Shown piece after piece: positions 56,477 to 64,000 of a DNA stretch of 64,000 nt (its first letter is position 1; each line of letters begins with the position of its first letter). This DNA is from an uncultured Paracoccaceae bacterium (lineage in GTDB: Bacteria > Pseudomonadota > Alphaproteobacteria > Rhodobacterales > Rhodobacteraceae): contig CAJJAR010000002.1 in assembly GCA_905182105.1 (NCBI GenBank), positions 82,566 through 146,565 on the forward strand. The letters run 5' to 3'. A model generated the notes under the pieces. It had not been told where the DNA came from. It did not search any database and saw only the letters and a program-made list of their open reading frames with translations. The position numbers and the translations under genes were made by a program.

Positions 56477-57568
56477 TCAAAGCACGTTCGCAGCCTCTAG
56501 TTTTACCCAGTCGAATGTAACCCCTGTCCCCACCACATCGGGTGCAACGGCGAGGTGGTTTTCGACAACCAAAGGTCGGATGGTATAGTGGTCAATCGGA
56601 AACGAATGTGCCTCAATCCAACCAGCATTTTGTTGTCCCGACACAAGGCTCACATGTAACTCTTGCATCCCGTGACTACAGATCGGGATACCCGCCACAT
56701 GCGCACGCTCCGCAACCTGTAAAAAACCCGTGATCCCACCACAATTAGATGCGTCTGGCTGGATAAAACTAAGCTTAGATTGTGCAAAGGCGTATTCGAA
56801 TTCGTGAACTGTATGAAGGTTTTCACCCATGGCGAGCGGCATGCCAGTGGCGTCAGAAATCTGACCATATCCAATGTAATCATCAGGGATAGTAGGCTCT
56901 TCGAACCAGAGCAAATCGAAGCGTTTAAATGCCTTGGCGGCTACAATCGCCTGCTCAACGCTCATCGAATAGTTGGCATCTACCATGAGGGCGATGTCAG
57001 GTCCAATGAGGTCGCGCACCGCTTTGATCCGCGCGATGTCTTCTTTAAGAGTTGGTTGTCCAACCTTGATTTTTACCCCATTAAAACCGCTATCGAGGTA
57101 GCCTTGAATGTGGCGCAAAAGTTTCGGCAAATCAAAGCCCAGATCGATACCACCGCCATAAACCTTGCATGTTTTTGCAGCCCCACCCACCATTTTCCAC
57201 AACGGTTGGCGGAGACGTCTACCACGCAGATCCCAAAGCGCAATATCAACTGCTGAGATGGCAAAAGAAGCGATGCCCCCACGGGCCACATAATGCACAT
57301 GCCACTGCATTGCCTCGTAGAGTACTTCAATGTCATCAGCATCCTTGCCCACAAGGAACGGCACCAGATCGTGCTCGATCATCGCCTTAATCGAGTGCCC
57401 TCCCTTGCCACCCGTGTAGGTGTAGCCAGTACCAGATGAACCGTCCGCAAGCCGGACCGTCGCAGTGATGAGTTCAAATAAATTATGGTCGCCATGTTTA
57501 GCATCGACGAGGACCTCCGCCAGCGGGATATGGAACAGGCGGACTTCTATGGAGACGATGGTGTTAAT
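56477..57568 (-). CDS. Enolase-superfamily (mandelate racemase group) enzyme with apparent ATT start
   Basis: Family motifs are VKIKVGQP (K-x-K), MVDANYS, FEEPTIP, MGENLH and [10 protein letters not shown], covering all usual catalytic positions. The first in-frame ATG is at 57382, but the same frame stays open upstream. It encodes a conserved N-terminal capping domain ([48 protein letters not shown]) back to a TAG. No ATG, GTG or TTG exists in that stretch. An ATT at 57566-57568 sits where homologues begin, with AAGGG seven bases upstream. Either ATT is used or the start codon has been lost. The full protein would be about 363 residues, the normal length. The substrate is unknown; acid sugars are likely. 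Confidence 0.75.
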   Translation of the reverse strand: MNTIVSIEVRLFHIPLAEVLVDAKHGDHNLFELITATVRLADGSSGTGYTYTGGKGGHSIKAMIEHDLVPFLVGKDADDIEVLYEAMQWHVHYVARGGIASFAISAVDIALWDLRGRRLRQPLWKMVGGAAKTCKVYGGGIDLGFDLPKLLRHIQGYLDSGFNGVKIKVGQPTLKEDIARIKAVRDLIGPDIALMVDANYSMSVEQAIVAAKAFKRFDLLWFEEPTIPDDYIGYGQISDATGMPLAMGENLHTVHEFEYAFAQSKLSFIQPDASNCGGITGFLQVAERAHVAGIPICSHGMQELHVSLVSGQQNAGWIEAHSFPIDHYTIRPLVVENHLAVAPDVVGTGVTFDWVKLEAANVL

Positions 57569-57614
57569 ATATTTACCCTTAAGTTCCTGCTTCTAAAAAG
57601 ACTTTATTTTAACC

Positions 57615-58307
57615 TTAAAAATCAGCCAGCTCAAAGTAGTTTGCATTTGTCTCAGTTATGAGCTTGATCGTTGCATCCAATCTCGACAAATGGAACATAC
57701 CAACTTCAACAGCAAGGTCTGCATCATTTGCCGTTATCGCATTTGCAATACGCTGGTGATCCTTCAAAAGTTCTGGCAATCGCTGCTCTTTAGACAAAGC
57801 AAGCCGACACAGGCGATCTACCTTTGTTTTCTCAGTCATAATGACGTCAAACGCAAAATCAGCTTTGGCAATCTCACAGATCACTTTGTGAAAATCATAA
57901 TCCAACGTACCAAAACTTTCCACGTCGCACGCTTCTACAACTTTTAATTGAGACCCAAGCGCAGCATCCAAACGTGCTGCACCATCCGCATCACACTCAA
58001 CACAGGCACGGCGCAAAACCTCCATTTCAATCGCGGCCCTGACAAAGCGCGACTTTTCAATTTCACGCATCGAAAACCTTTTAACTTCAGTCGCACGCTG
58101 CGGCCGAATCAAGAGAAGGTCTAGATTCTCAAGACGGCTAAATGCATCACGCACAGGTTGCCGCGAAATACCAAAACGCGCAGCAATATCAGCTTCTGAA
58201 ATCTTGTCCCCAGGCAGCAATCCAAGAGAAATAATTTGGACGTGTAGATAGGCAAAAACATCATCAACACTGGTCCGTCGTTTAGTCACGCGGCTTACAT
58301 CAGCCAT
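57615..58307 (-). CDS. GntR-family transcriptional regulator, FCD subfamily (second)
   Basis: A regulator of about 230 residues. The winged helix is ISEADIAARFGISRQPVRDAFSRLENLDLLLIRPQRATEVKRF. The FCD domain has SRFVRAAIEMEVLRRACVE, DYDFHKVICEIAKADF and LLKDHQRIANAITANDADLAVEVGMFHLSRL, with the usual histidines. The ATG at 58307 follows a GGAG; the 47-residue longer GTG frame is not conserved in character. It faces kdgK across a 538-base gap and a candidate operator, so uronate control is likely. Confidence 0.88.
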   Translation of the reverse strand: MADVSRVTKRRTSVDDVFAYLHVQIISLGLLPGDKISEADIAARFGISRQPVRDAFSRLENLDLLLIRPQRATEVKRFSMREIEKSRFVRAAIEMEVLRRACVECDADGAARLDAALGSQLKVVEACDVESFGTLDYDFHKVICEIAKADFAFDVIMTEKTKVDRLCRLALSKEQRLPELLKDHQRIANAITANDADLAVEVGMFHLSRLDATIKLITETNANYFELADF

Positions 58308-58357
58308 ATCTTCATCTCTCCATAAGAAGGTAACTACACATGCTTTAACTTGGGGCC

Positions 58358-58370
58358 AAATACACCAAAA
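58358..58370. promoter_or_regulatory. Candidate operator, TATACCA family (gntR/kdgK)
   Basis: AAATACACCAAAA differs by one base from the sites at 42318 and 50708. It lies 51 bases upstream of the second GntR gene, a natural place for autoregulation. Confidence 0.5.
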
Positions 58371-58742
58371 TACCACCACTGTCATAGCTGCTCTCACCCT
58401 ACATTGGGGGACACAAATAAGGATAGGGGCTCTGAAGCCATCTGCCACTTAATAGGCTAGTTTACGCGGACGACGCTACAAACTGGTGTTGCTCCGTGCC
58501 TGCGAGGATAACTCATTCATCATAGGTTCCAATGTGGATTTAAGAAGGGTTAGGTTATTCAATTAACGACCAACAAAAAGATATGACATGTTAGGCTTTC
58601 CAAGCTTTGCAGCACGCGCAAAAGGAGCGATTGGTACGTTGTAAAATCACCCACATGTGCAACCAAACTATATTCAATAAGATCGATTTCTGTTTGCAGG
58701 GCGGGGGCAATACGAAGAGTGAGATTGGACTAGATTATAGCT

Positions 58743-58785
58743 TTGTTGTTTTAAGAAAAGTGGAATATGACTATTGTTGTCTTAA
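58743..58785 (+). repeat. Direct repeat upstream of kdgK
   Basis: TTGTTGTTTTAA (58743-58754) and TTGTTGTCTTAA (58774-58785) match at 11 of 12 positions and are 31 bases apart, about three helical turns. This spacing would suit a dimeric or tandem-binding regulator. Confidence 0.35.
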
Positions 58786-58845
58786 ACCTGTTACGTTGGT
58801 CGATCACCTCACACAGCGTTACAATGATTTTTATGGACTTAGATT

Positions 58846-59736
58846 ATGAAAATCCTGTCGATCGGTGAATGTATGGCGGAACTATCGCCCCAAAAACAGG
58901 CTGGAGATTTCCACCTTGGCTTTGCTGGAGATACTTTTAACACCGTCTGGTACTTGCGCCGTCTTAATCCAGATATCACGATCTCCTATTATACAGGATT
59001 GGGAACAGACGCGATCTCGGAGCAGATGCGTGCGATGATTAAAGACAACGGTATCGACGATCAATACGCCGTAGTGGTGCCAGGCAGAACTGTTGGCCTT
59101 TACCTGATTTCACTTAAAAATGGAGAGCGCAATTTCTCCTATTGGCGTGGGCAATCTGCCGCGCGCAGTTTGGCTTCAGACCCAAAAGTTCTCAGCCGCG
59201 CAATAGACGAACACGATTTAATATATTTTTCAGGTATCACACTAGGAATTCTGGATGCGACAGGGCGAGAAACGCTTTTGGCTGCATTGCAGGCGGGGCG
59301 TAACGCGGGCAAGACAATAGTGTTTGATCCAAACCTGCGGCCACTATTGTGGGAAGACACTGCCACCATGCGAGATGTGACGACAGCCGGAGCAGGTGTG
59401 TCAGATATAGTTTTACCATCCTTTGAGGACGAGGCGGTGTGGTTCAAAGATGCCAACCCCAAAGGCACCACGCAGCGCTATCTTTCTGCAGGGGCCACCA
59501 CAGTTATTGTTAAGAATGGCCCCAATCCGATTTATTACTTTAGCCCACAAGGTGAAGGCACAATTTCTGTACCAACCATTACAGAAGTGATAGATACTAC
59601 TGCGGCGGGTGACAGCTTCAATGCTGCAATCCTTTCCGGATTGAATGAACGCACTTCTTTGGCCCAAAGCATTACCGCTGGATGCAGATTGTCTGGCTCA
59701 GTTGTCCAAGCGCGTGGTGCATTGGTTACCGTCTAA
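58846..59736 (+). CDS. kdgK: 2-keto-3-deoxygluconate kinase
   Basis: A 296-residue PfkB-family kinase. The start is MKILSIGECMAEL; the substrate segment is FAGDTFNTVWYLRRL; then GRTVGLYLISLKNGERNFSYWRGQSAAR, typical of KdgK; and the C-terminal anion-hole motif is DTTAAGDSFNAAILSGL. It phosphorylates KDG to KDPG, the joint product of the mannonate and altronate dehydratases in this island. The KDPG aldolase needed next is not in the window. Confidence 0.93.
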   Translation: MKILSIGECMAELSPQKQAGDFHLGFAGDTFNTVWYLRRLNPDITISYYTGLGTDAISEQMRAMIKDNGIDDQYAVVVPGRTVGLYLISLKNGERNFSYWRGQSAARSLASDPKVLSRAIDEHDLIYFSGITLGILDATGRETLLAALQAGRNAGKTIVFDPNLRPLLWEDTATMRDVTTAGAGVSDIVLPSFEDEAVWFKDANPKGTTQRYLSAGATTVIVKNGPNPIYYFSPQGEGTISVPTITEVIDTTAAGDSFNAAILSGLNERTSLAQSITAGCRLSGSVVQARGALVTV

Positions 59737-59764
59737 CCAAAATTAAATGTCCTCAATTTTGGTT
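59735..59764 (+). terminator. Hairpin after kdgK
   Basis: A perfect 10-bp stem AACCAAAATT / AATTTTGGTT with a ten-base loop overlaps the kdgK stop codon. It has no T-run afterwards, so it may protect the transcript end rather than terminate strongly. Confidence 0.45.
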
Positions 59765-59815
59765 GGGAATTTACTAGCAAGATTAAGAGAGCTAAACATT
59801 TTCTTTTATCCTATC

Positions 59816-59827
59816 TGGTATACTAGT
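59816..59827. promoter_or_regulatory. Candidate operator, GTATAC palindrome (upstream of HIBADH paralogue B)
   Basis: TGGTATACTAGT, 54 bases before the gene, shares GTATACTAGT with the site at 61283 and is close to the TGGTATACCA form of the UxuR/ExuR consensus. Confidence 0.5.
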
Positions 59828-59881
59828 TTTACACAAGTTAAGATAATGCGTGTTAAGGTCGTCTACCACTAGGAATAAAGA

Positions 59882-60760
59882 ATGAAAAATCCTGTCATCG
59901 GTTTCATAGGTCTTGGCCTTATGGGCCTCAAAATGGTAGAATGTCTGCAAAGCAATGGGATTAAGCCTATCGTTATGGGTCGAAAGAAAGACATTCTCGA
60001 TTCTGTTGTTGTTAAGGGTGCTACAGTTGCTGCAACAGGCAAAGAACTTGCCGAGAAGTGTGCCATTATTATGATATGCGTGACGACCTCAGATGTTGTC
60101 GAAGAACTAATTTATGGCGACGATGGCATTCTTTCTGGCGTCAAAGAAGGCGCTGTAGTGATCGATTTTGGAACTTCTATTCCCGCCTCTACAAAAAAAA
60201 TTGGTGCTGATCTTGCTGCGAAAGGTGCTGGCATGATCGACGCACCCCTTGGCCGCACACCTGCGCACGCGAAAGATGGGATGCTAAACATTATGGCTGC
60301 TGGCGATAAAGAAAATTTTGAAAAAGTAGAGCCAACTTTGAACATCCTTGGCGAGAATATCTTTTACCTCGGAGCTCTTGGTGCAGGACATACGACCAAA
60401 CTGATCAATAACTTTATGGGCATGACCAGTGTTAGCTCGATGAGCCAAGCCTTCGCAGTGGCGGAACTTGCTGGTGTTGATCGTAATAAACTTTATGATA
60501 TAATGTCCATAGGCCCCTCAAACTCACCCTTCATGGCGTTTGCCAAGAACTACGCTGTCGACGGCGTCAGCGATTTGAGGTTCTCAATTGCAAATGCCAA
60601 TAAAGACATCAGTTATTTCTTGGAGATGGCCGAAGGTTTGGGGACACGTTCCGAAATAGCAGAGGGGACATCGAACAACCTTAAGGCAGCGGTTGACGCT
60701 GGCATGGGTCAAGGCAACGTACCAGAAATATTCGATTACTTTCTGGAACTAAAAAAGTAA
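59882..60760 (+). CDS. Beta-hydroxyacid dehydrogenase (HIBADH family), paralogue B
   Basis: A 292-residue enzyme: VIGFIGLGLMGLKMVECLQSNG, VIDFGTSIPASTKKI, MIDAPLGRTPAHAKDGMLNIMAAGD, and catalytic lysine in GAGHTTKLINNFMGM. It shares the unusual DAPLGRTP-HAKDG-LNIMA block with paralogue A at 50732. It is transcribed alone, between kdgK and a convergent GlcG-like gene, behind a GTATACTAGT operator. Confidence 0.86.
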   Translation: MKNPVIGFIGLGLMGLKMVECLQSNGIKPIVMGRKKDILDSVVVKGATVAATGKELAEKCAIIMICVTTSDVVEELIYGDDGILSGVKEGAVVIDFGTSIPASTKKIGADLAAKGAGMIDAPLGRTPAHAKDGMLNIMAAGDKENFEKVEPTLNILGENIFYLGALGAGHTTKLINNFMGMTSVSSMSQAFAVAELAGVDRNKLYDIMSIGPSNSPFMAFAKNYAVDGVSDLRFSIANANKDISYFLEMAEGLGTRSEIAEGTSNNLKAAVDAGMGQGNVPEIFDYFLELKK

Positions 60761-60778
60761 AAAGGGCCTTTAGCCCTT
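60752..60778 (-). terminator. Terminator of the GlcG-like gene
   Basis: On the minus strand the hairpin AAGGGC / GCCCTT (loop TAAAG) is followed by a T-rich tract. It overlaps the stop codons of both convergent genes and may work in both directions. Confidence 0.7.
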
Positions 60779-61189
60779 CTCAAAAGCGACCATGCCTGCC
60801 TCAGCGACCAATAGGTCTTGCGCAGGCGTACCGGAGCTAACACCAATCGCGCCGATGACTTTTCCGGCTACAACAACTGGCAAGCCACCAGCAATAACGA
60901 TAATGCGTCCCCCTACCGTGGATGTAAGCCCAAACACAGGGTTTCCGGGCAAGCTTGCTTCAGCCAGGTCATGTGTCGCCTTGCGTGTTCCCGCGGCGGT
61001 ATAGCTTTTGTCGATTGCTATTGTGATGCTAGGGATCTTGCCACCCTCCATCCGCATAAACGCCAGCAAATTACAGCTTTCGTCAGTTATAGCGATGCAC
61101 ATGGCTACACCCATTTCTTTTGCCTTTGACTGAGCACCTTCCAAAATTCTAGCGATGTCAGCATCGTCTAATCTATAGATTTTAAGCAT
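60770..61189 (-). CDS. GlcG/HbpS-family protein
   Basis: A 139-residue protein of the former DUF336 family: AKEMGVAMCIAITDESCNLLAFMRMEG, SITIAIDKSYTAAGTRKATHDLA, and IIVIAGGLPVVVAGKVIGAIGVSSGTPAQDLLVAEAGM. Relatives bind haem or corrinoid-like ligands (HbpS, PduO C-domain) or lie in glycolate and sugar-acid clusters (GlcG). The molecular role is not settled. It is divergent from the redoxin gene, with a palindromic site between. Confidence 0.87.
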   Translation of the reverse strand: MLKIYRLDDADIARILEGAQSKAKEMGVAMCIAITDESCNLLAFMRMEGGKIPSITIAIDKSYTAAGTRKATHDLAEASLPGNPVFGLTSTVGGRIIVIAGGLPVVVAGKVIGAIGVSSGTPAQDLLVAEAGMVAFEKG

Positions 61190-61278
61190 CGAAAAATTCC
61201 TGTTCTAATATTTACCTGCACCCAAACGATACTCCAGAAAAAGTGACGCATAACACAATTTCTACTAGATTATCCAAC

Positions 61279-61292
61279 TAGTATACTAGTAA
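61279..61292. promoter_or_regulatory. Perfect 14-bp palindrome between GlcG-like and redoxin genes
   Basis: ACTAGTATACTAGT is a perfect palindrome in the 157-base divergent promoter region, 54 bases before the redoxin ATG. Its GTATACTAGT half is repeated upstream of the gene at 59882. Confidence 0.6.
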
Positions 61293-61346
61293 AATAATTT
61301 TGAGGCGTCATGAAAAATTCATTTTAAAACCAAGTTGGAGATCAAC

Positions 61347-61865
61347 ATGCCCACACCAAAACCCGTCCCAGGCAGCATCCTAACCCCCATGACATTTGCG
61401 CGTGTAAATGGCGGTAAAATAACTGTTGGTGGTCCTAAAAAAAACTGGACCCTTCTGATTGTCTATCGTGGAAATCATTGTCCACGTTGTAAAAAATACC
61501 TCAACATCCTAAACAACATGCGATGCGATTGGAACAATGCTGGTTTCGACATAGTGGTTGTGTCAGCCGACTCGTCGAAAAAAGCGCTGGCTGATCTGAC
61601 TGAATTCGGATGGGGCTTTAATCTATGCTATGGCTTAACCGAAGAGCAAATGGCAACGCTTGGCGTTTATGTTACAGACCCATTGTCCCCCGAAGAAGCT
61701 GATGGCCGTTTTGCCGAGCCAGGCACTTTTATTCTGCGCGAAGATGGTAGCCAAATTATTGTCTCACTTTCCAATGGTCCAGCAGTCCGTCCTGAGCTAA
61801 CAGAATTATTGGACGGTATGATCTTTAACAAAAACAATGACCGCCCCCACCGTGGAACTGTCTAA
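61347..61865 (+). CDS. Thioredoxin-fold peroxiredoxin-like protein (AhpC/TSA)
   Basis: A 172-residue redoxin with the active-site pair C45/C48 in YRGNHCPRCKKYL, followed by FDIVVVSADSSKKALADL and FGLTEEQM-like spacing to GTFILREDGSQIIV. The CxxC placed early in the fold fits a peroxiredoxin-like or thiol-disulfide redoxin. The ATG at 61347 has TTGGAG six bases upstream. No partner reductase is nearby; the shared palindrome suggests co-control with the island dehydrogenases. Confidence 0.82.
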   Translation: MPTPKPVPGSILTPMTFARVNGGKITVGGPKKNWTLLIVYRGNHCPRCKKYLNILNNMRCDWNNAGFDIVVVSADSSKKALADLTEFGWGFNLCYGLTEEQMATLGVYVTDPLSPEEADGRFAEPGTFILREDGSQIIVSLSNGPAVRPELTELLDGMIFNKNNDRPHRGTV

Positions 61866-62385
61866 GAATAAGTGAAAATATGCAGTGACTTATGAATAGA
61901 ATAATAGACCTGAAAGACTCGAAATTATGAAAAATATTTCTTCAAATCGCCAGCCTTTGATACCGGTGTATGTATCTAAGCACTCTTACCTCCAGACAAT
62001 TTCAAATCTTACACAAGGATAATTTATGTGAACTAACTGGAATGGTTACAAAGGTGGAAGTGATTAAAAACTCATCCCATCCTGAATGGCGCGCAACTCG
62101 AAGTTGAAAATAAGTAAGCTCAAAACCGCATTATTCGTTATGGCCGATAGCATTTTAAATTTAATATTCACATCATTTGGATAGCGCTTTAATAATAGGC
62201 TCAAACAGATCTAAAAAACATCTGAAGTCGAGGGAAAACCGTTTTAGCAATTAAAAGAGTTAACTCGGCAAAAATTAAATCAATCAAAGCTTTCAGCAGT
62301 GTTAGTGGCTGTTAGCAAACCTAAATTTTGGATTTTTCAAACCTCACAACGCTTTCGCATGACACTGACTGGTAGCGAAAGACAT
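61866..62385. other. AT-rich interval at the right edge of the island
   Basis: About 520 AT-rich bases with frequent stops in all frames. I see no gene, RNA or clear repeat. No copy of the tRNA-Gln 3' end, which would mark an integration junction, was found here. Confidence 0.4.
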
Positions 62386-63369
62386 TTAGAAAGTTCCCAA
62401 AACGTCCTGAGCAAGTTTGAAGCCACTGGTGAAAGCCGATTCAACCCGACCCTGGATGACCCAATCCCCGCACACCCCAATGCATTTAGACTGGTCAATA
62501 AAATGCGTCAAATCACCATGTTTTTTTGTGTTTGCATACATCCACTGATGAATACCTTTGTGATCAGCCTTGGTAACATCATGTCCAATTGTCTGACTGA
62601 TTTGAGAGCATAAATAATTCAGCGCCTCTCCTCGCTCGATGTTAGAATTTGCAACAGCCCAGTTATTTGTTGAGTGAGCCAACATCGAGAATGGTCCTTC
62701 GCGACCTGGCTTAGAACTATTAATAGAAATCCAACTTATATCGCTGCTACGAACTAATGCAGCATCAAATTCAATTGGCAGTGGTTCCAAAAACCCAAGC
62801 ATTACAGAGAAACATCCATCCATCTTAATTTTTGAAATATTCTCACGCAAAGGTATGCTCGACGGCAATATATCAGCTGCTTGTGCTCCAGGGATTGCTA
62901 ATAAAACCCAGTCAAAAAAACCCAAACTTTCGGAATTTTCTGTAAGTAAACACCATTGTTCCCCTACTTTTTTAATAGATTGAATGCGAATCTTGAGATT
63001 TACTTTAAGATTTTTGCTTAAGAATTTTCCAACCGTGTTCATAGTTGGTTCACCAACGTAATGCGGATAACTATCAGCCCAATTGCGCGACTGAACAATG
63101 TTTGTGTTTTCGATTTCCACAAAGCGAGCATCCCAGGGTTTAAGGATGCCACTCTTAATCATTGGAGCAATGAAGGTTTTAAATTCATTAGTTTTAGCTC
63201 CAAAAAACTGAGTTCCATGGTCAAACGAATATGGGTCAGAACGTCTAGTCGCCATCCTTCCAGAAACACTACCTGATTTTTCAAATATCGTGACTTCAGC
63301 ATAATCCTTTAGAAAGCGTGCGGCCGTTAAACCTGCCATGCCAGCCCCAATGATTGCGATTTTGGTCAT
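62386..63369 (-). CDS. Renalase-like NAD(P)/FAD-dependent oxidoreductase
   Basis: A 327-residue flavoprotein: KIAIIGAGMAGLTAARFLKDYAEVTIFEKSGSVSGRMATRR, FDHGTQFFGAKTNEF, a middle substrate domain, and the C-terminal FAD segment CIGVCGDWVIQGRVESAFTSGFKLAQDVL. This layout matches bacterial renalase-like proteins that oxidise off-pathway dihydronicotinamide isomers, but the activity here is inferred. The gene is more AT-rich than its neighbours. Confidence 0.83.
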   Translation of the reverse strand: MTKIAIIGAGMAGLTAARFLKDYAEVTIFEKSGSVSGRMATRRSDPYSFDHGTQFFGAKTNEFKTFIAPMIKSGILKPWDARFVEIENTNIVQSRNWADSYPHYVGEPTMNTVGKFLSKNLKVNLKIRIQSIKKVGEQWCLLTENSESLGFFDWVLLAIPGAQAADILPSSIPLRENISKIKMDGCFSVMLGFLEPLPIEFDAALVRSSDISWISINSSKPGREGPFSMLAHSTNNWAVANSNIERGEALNYLCSQISQTIGHDVTKADHKGIHQWMYANTKKHGDLTHFIDQSKCIGVCGDWVIQGRVESAFTSGFKLAQDVLGTF

Positions 63370-63519
63370 GTTTTTTTCACCCAGTAAGACTTGTTGAACA
63401 GATAGCCAGATTGAGGGGTAAATTGTTCCCCAGACTAGACGAGTAACAGAGGCAAGACTGAGGATTCACAAACAAAGCTTAGCATTTCCTCCGTATACGC
63501 ACACTCTGTTGTTAAACGC

Positions 63520-63549
63520 AAAAGGCCGCCGGTTTCCCGGCGGCCTTTC
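63520..63549 (-). terminator. Terminator of tuf
   Basis: A perfect 12-bp stem AAAGGCCGCCGG / CCGGCGGCCTTT with a four-base loop is followed on the minus strand by TTTTG. It ends 37 bases beyond the tuf stop. Confidence 0.85.
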
Positions 63550-63585
63550 GTTTATCAGTCAGCAGGGGCGAGCCCTGCCAAAGGC

Positions 63586-64000
63586 TTATGCCGTGATTTT
63601 AGAAACCACGCCCGCGCCTACTGTGCGGCCACCTTCGCGGATCGCAAAGCGCAAGCCTTGTTCCATCGCAACTGGTGCAATCAGTTCAACGTTGAACTTC
63701 AAGTTGTCGCCCGGCATGACCATTTCTGTGCCCTCTGGCAAAGTAACAGTGCCCGTAACGTCAGTTGTACGGAAGTAGAACTGTGGACGGTAGTTCGCGA
63801 AGAATGGTGTGTGACGACCACCCTCATCTTTAGTCAAGATGTATGCCTCAGCTTCGAAACCCGTGTGTGGGTTAACTGACTTAGGCTTACAAAGAACCTG
63901 ACCACGCTCAACACCTTCACGGTCAATACCGCGAAGAAGTACACCAACGTTATCGCCAGCTTCACCACGGTCCAACAACTTGCGGAACATTTCAACACCA
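63586..64000 (-). CDS. tuf: Elongation factor Tu, C-terminal part
   Basis: The C-terminal 138 or so residues of EF-Tu, open across the right edge of the window. Domain 2 end ([32 protein letters not shown]) and domain 3 ([76 protein letters not shown]) are complete. It delivers aminoacyl-tRNA to the ribosome. Confidence 0.98.
   Translation of the reverse strand, partial: GVEMFRKLLDRGEAGDNVGVLLRGIDREGVERGQVLCKPKSVNPHTGFEAEAYILTKDEGGRHTPFFANYRPQFYFRTTDVTGTVTLPEGTEMVMPGDNLKFNVELIAPVAMEQGLRFAIREGGRTVGAGVVSKITA

Larger units (their letters stand above)
58308..58845. other. Intergenic region between gntR and kdgK
   Basis: About 540 bases with no credible gene; an 80-codon frame at 58607-58849 has no family resemblance and overlaps the kdgK start. 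The region holds the operator-like site at 58358 and a direct repeat upstream of kdgK. Confidence 0.5.

Noticed and set aside
58607..58849. An 80-codon plus-strand frame before kdgK
   Set aside because: The sequence has no domain character, overlaps the kdgK start, and covers repeats that look regulatory.
61866..62385. Possible right attachment site matching the tRNA-Gln 3' end
   Set aside because: I found no copy of the tRNA T-arm or acceptor sequence here, so integration at the tRNA is not shown.
62299..62613. A 104-codon plus-strand frame overlapping the renalase-like gene end
   Set aside because: Mostly antisense to the coding 3' end of the flavoprotein and without family resemblance.
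1..64000. CRISPR arrays, prophage, transposase or integrase genes
   Set aside because: None was seen; no regularly spaced repeats or mobile-element proteins occur in either strand.

Overview
The window looks like a chromosomal segment of a marine Rhodobacterales (Roseobacter-group) alphaproteobacterium. This is inferred from gene content and order: adenosylcobalamin-dependent ribonucleotide reductase (nrdJ), a hisS-hisZ-hisG operon with the short, HisZ-dependent HisG, slyX, dnaE, a xanthine dehydrogenase/BMP-type purine transport cluster, a NaChBac-type sodium channel, and several FAD enzymes of the dimethylglycine/D-lactate type. No species is claimed.

Layout. 1-9.7 kb is housekeeping: the 3' part of nrdJ (+), hisG/hisZ/hisS (-), slyX (+), a lipoprotein gene broken by four in-frame stops and a frameshift (-), and dnaE (-). 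9.8-19.5 kb is a purine module: xdhABC overlapping an ABC transporter set (two-domain ATPase, permease, small membrane protein, permease, BMP binding protein), closed by a strong terminator. 19.6-29.3 kb is mixed: a voltage-gated Na+ channel that has lost its C-terminal tail to a stop codon, a DAO-family oxidase with a DUF938 protein, a dimethylglycine-dehydrogenase-like enzyme, a D-lactate-type FAD dehydrogenase, a 2-hydroxyacid dehydrogenase, a periplasmic SH3-like protein, a quinone-reductase-like protein and tRNA-Gln(TTG).

29.9-61.9 kb, just after the tRNA, is a dense sugar-acid catabolic island. It holds L-idonate enzymes (idnD/idnO), a tetronate set (otnC-otnK-ltnD and a denD-like gene), a non-phosphorylative set (IlvD/Edd dehydratase, SDR, FAH-family hydrolase, 2-hydroxyacid dehydrogenase), a TRAP transporter with an enolase-superfamily enzyme, a PhyH-type dioxygenase, an altronate/galactarate dehydratase and a Gfo/Idh/MocA oxidoreductase, and the hexuronate route (uxaC, uxuB-like, uxuA, kdgK). 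There are four beta-hydroxyacid dehydrogenases and two FCD-type GntR regulators. TATACCA/GTATAC sites resembling the UxuR/ExuR half-site recur in five island promoters and suggest one regulon. No KDPG aldolase or OtnI isomerase lies in the window, so both pathways need genes elsewhere. The window ends with a renalase-like protein and the 3' part of tuf (-).

Most unusual observations: the multiply interrupted lipoprotein gene; the truncated sodium channel with its tail still readable after the stop; an enolase-superfamily gene whose only well-placed start is ATT; the shared operator family; and a PhyH-type dioxygenase coupled to a TRAP transporter. No CRISPR array, prophage, transposase or integrase was recognised.
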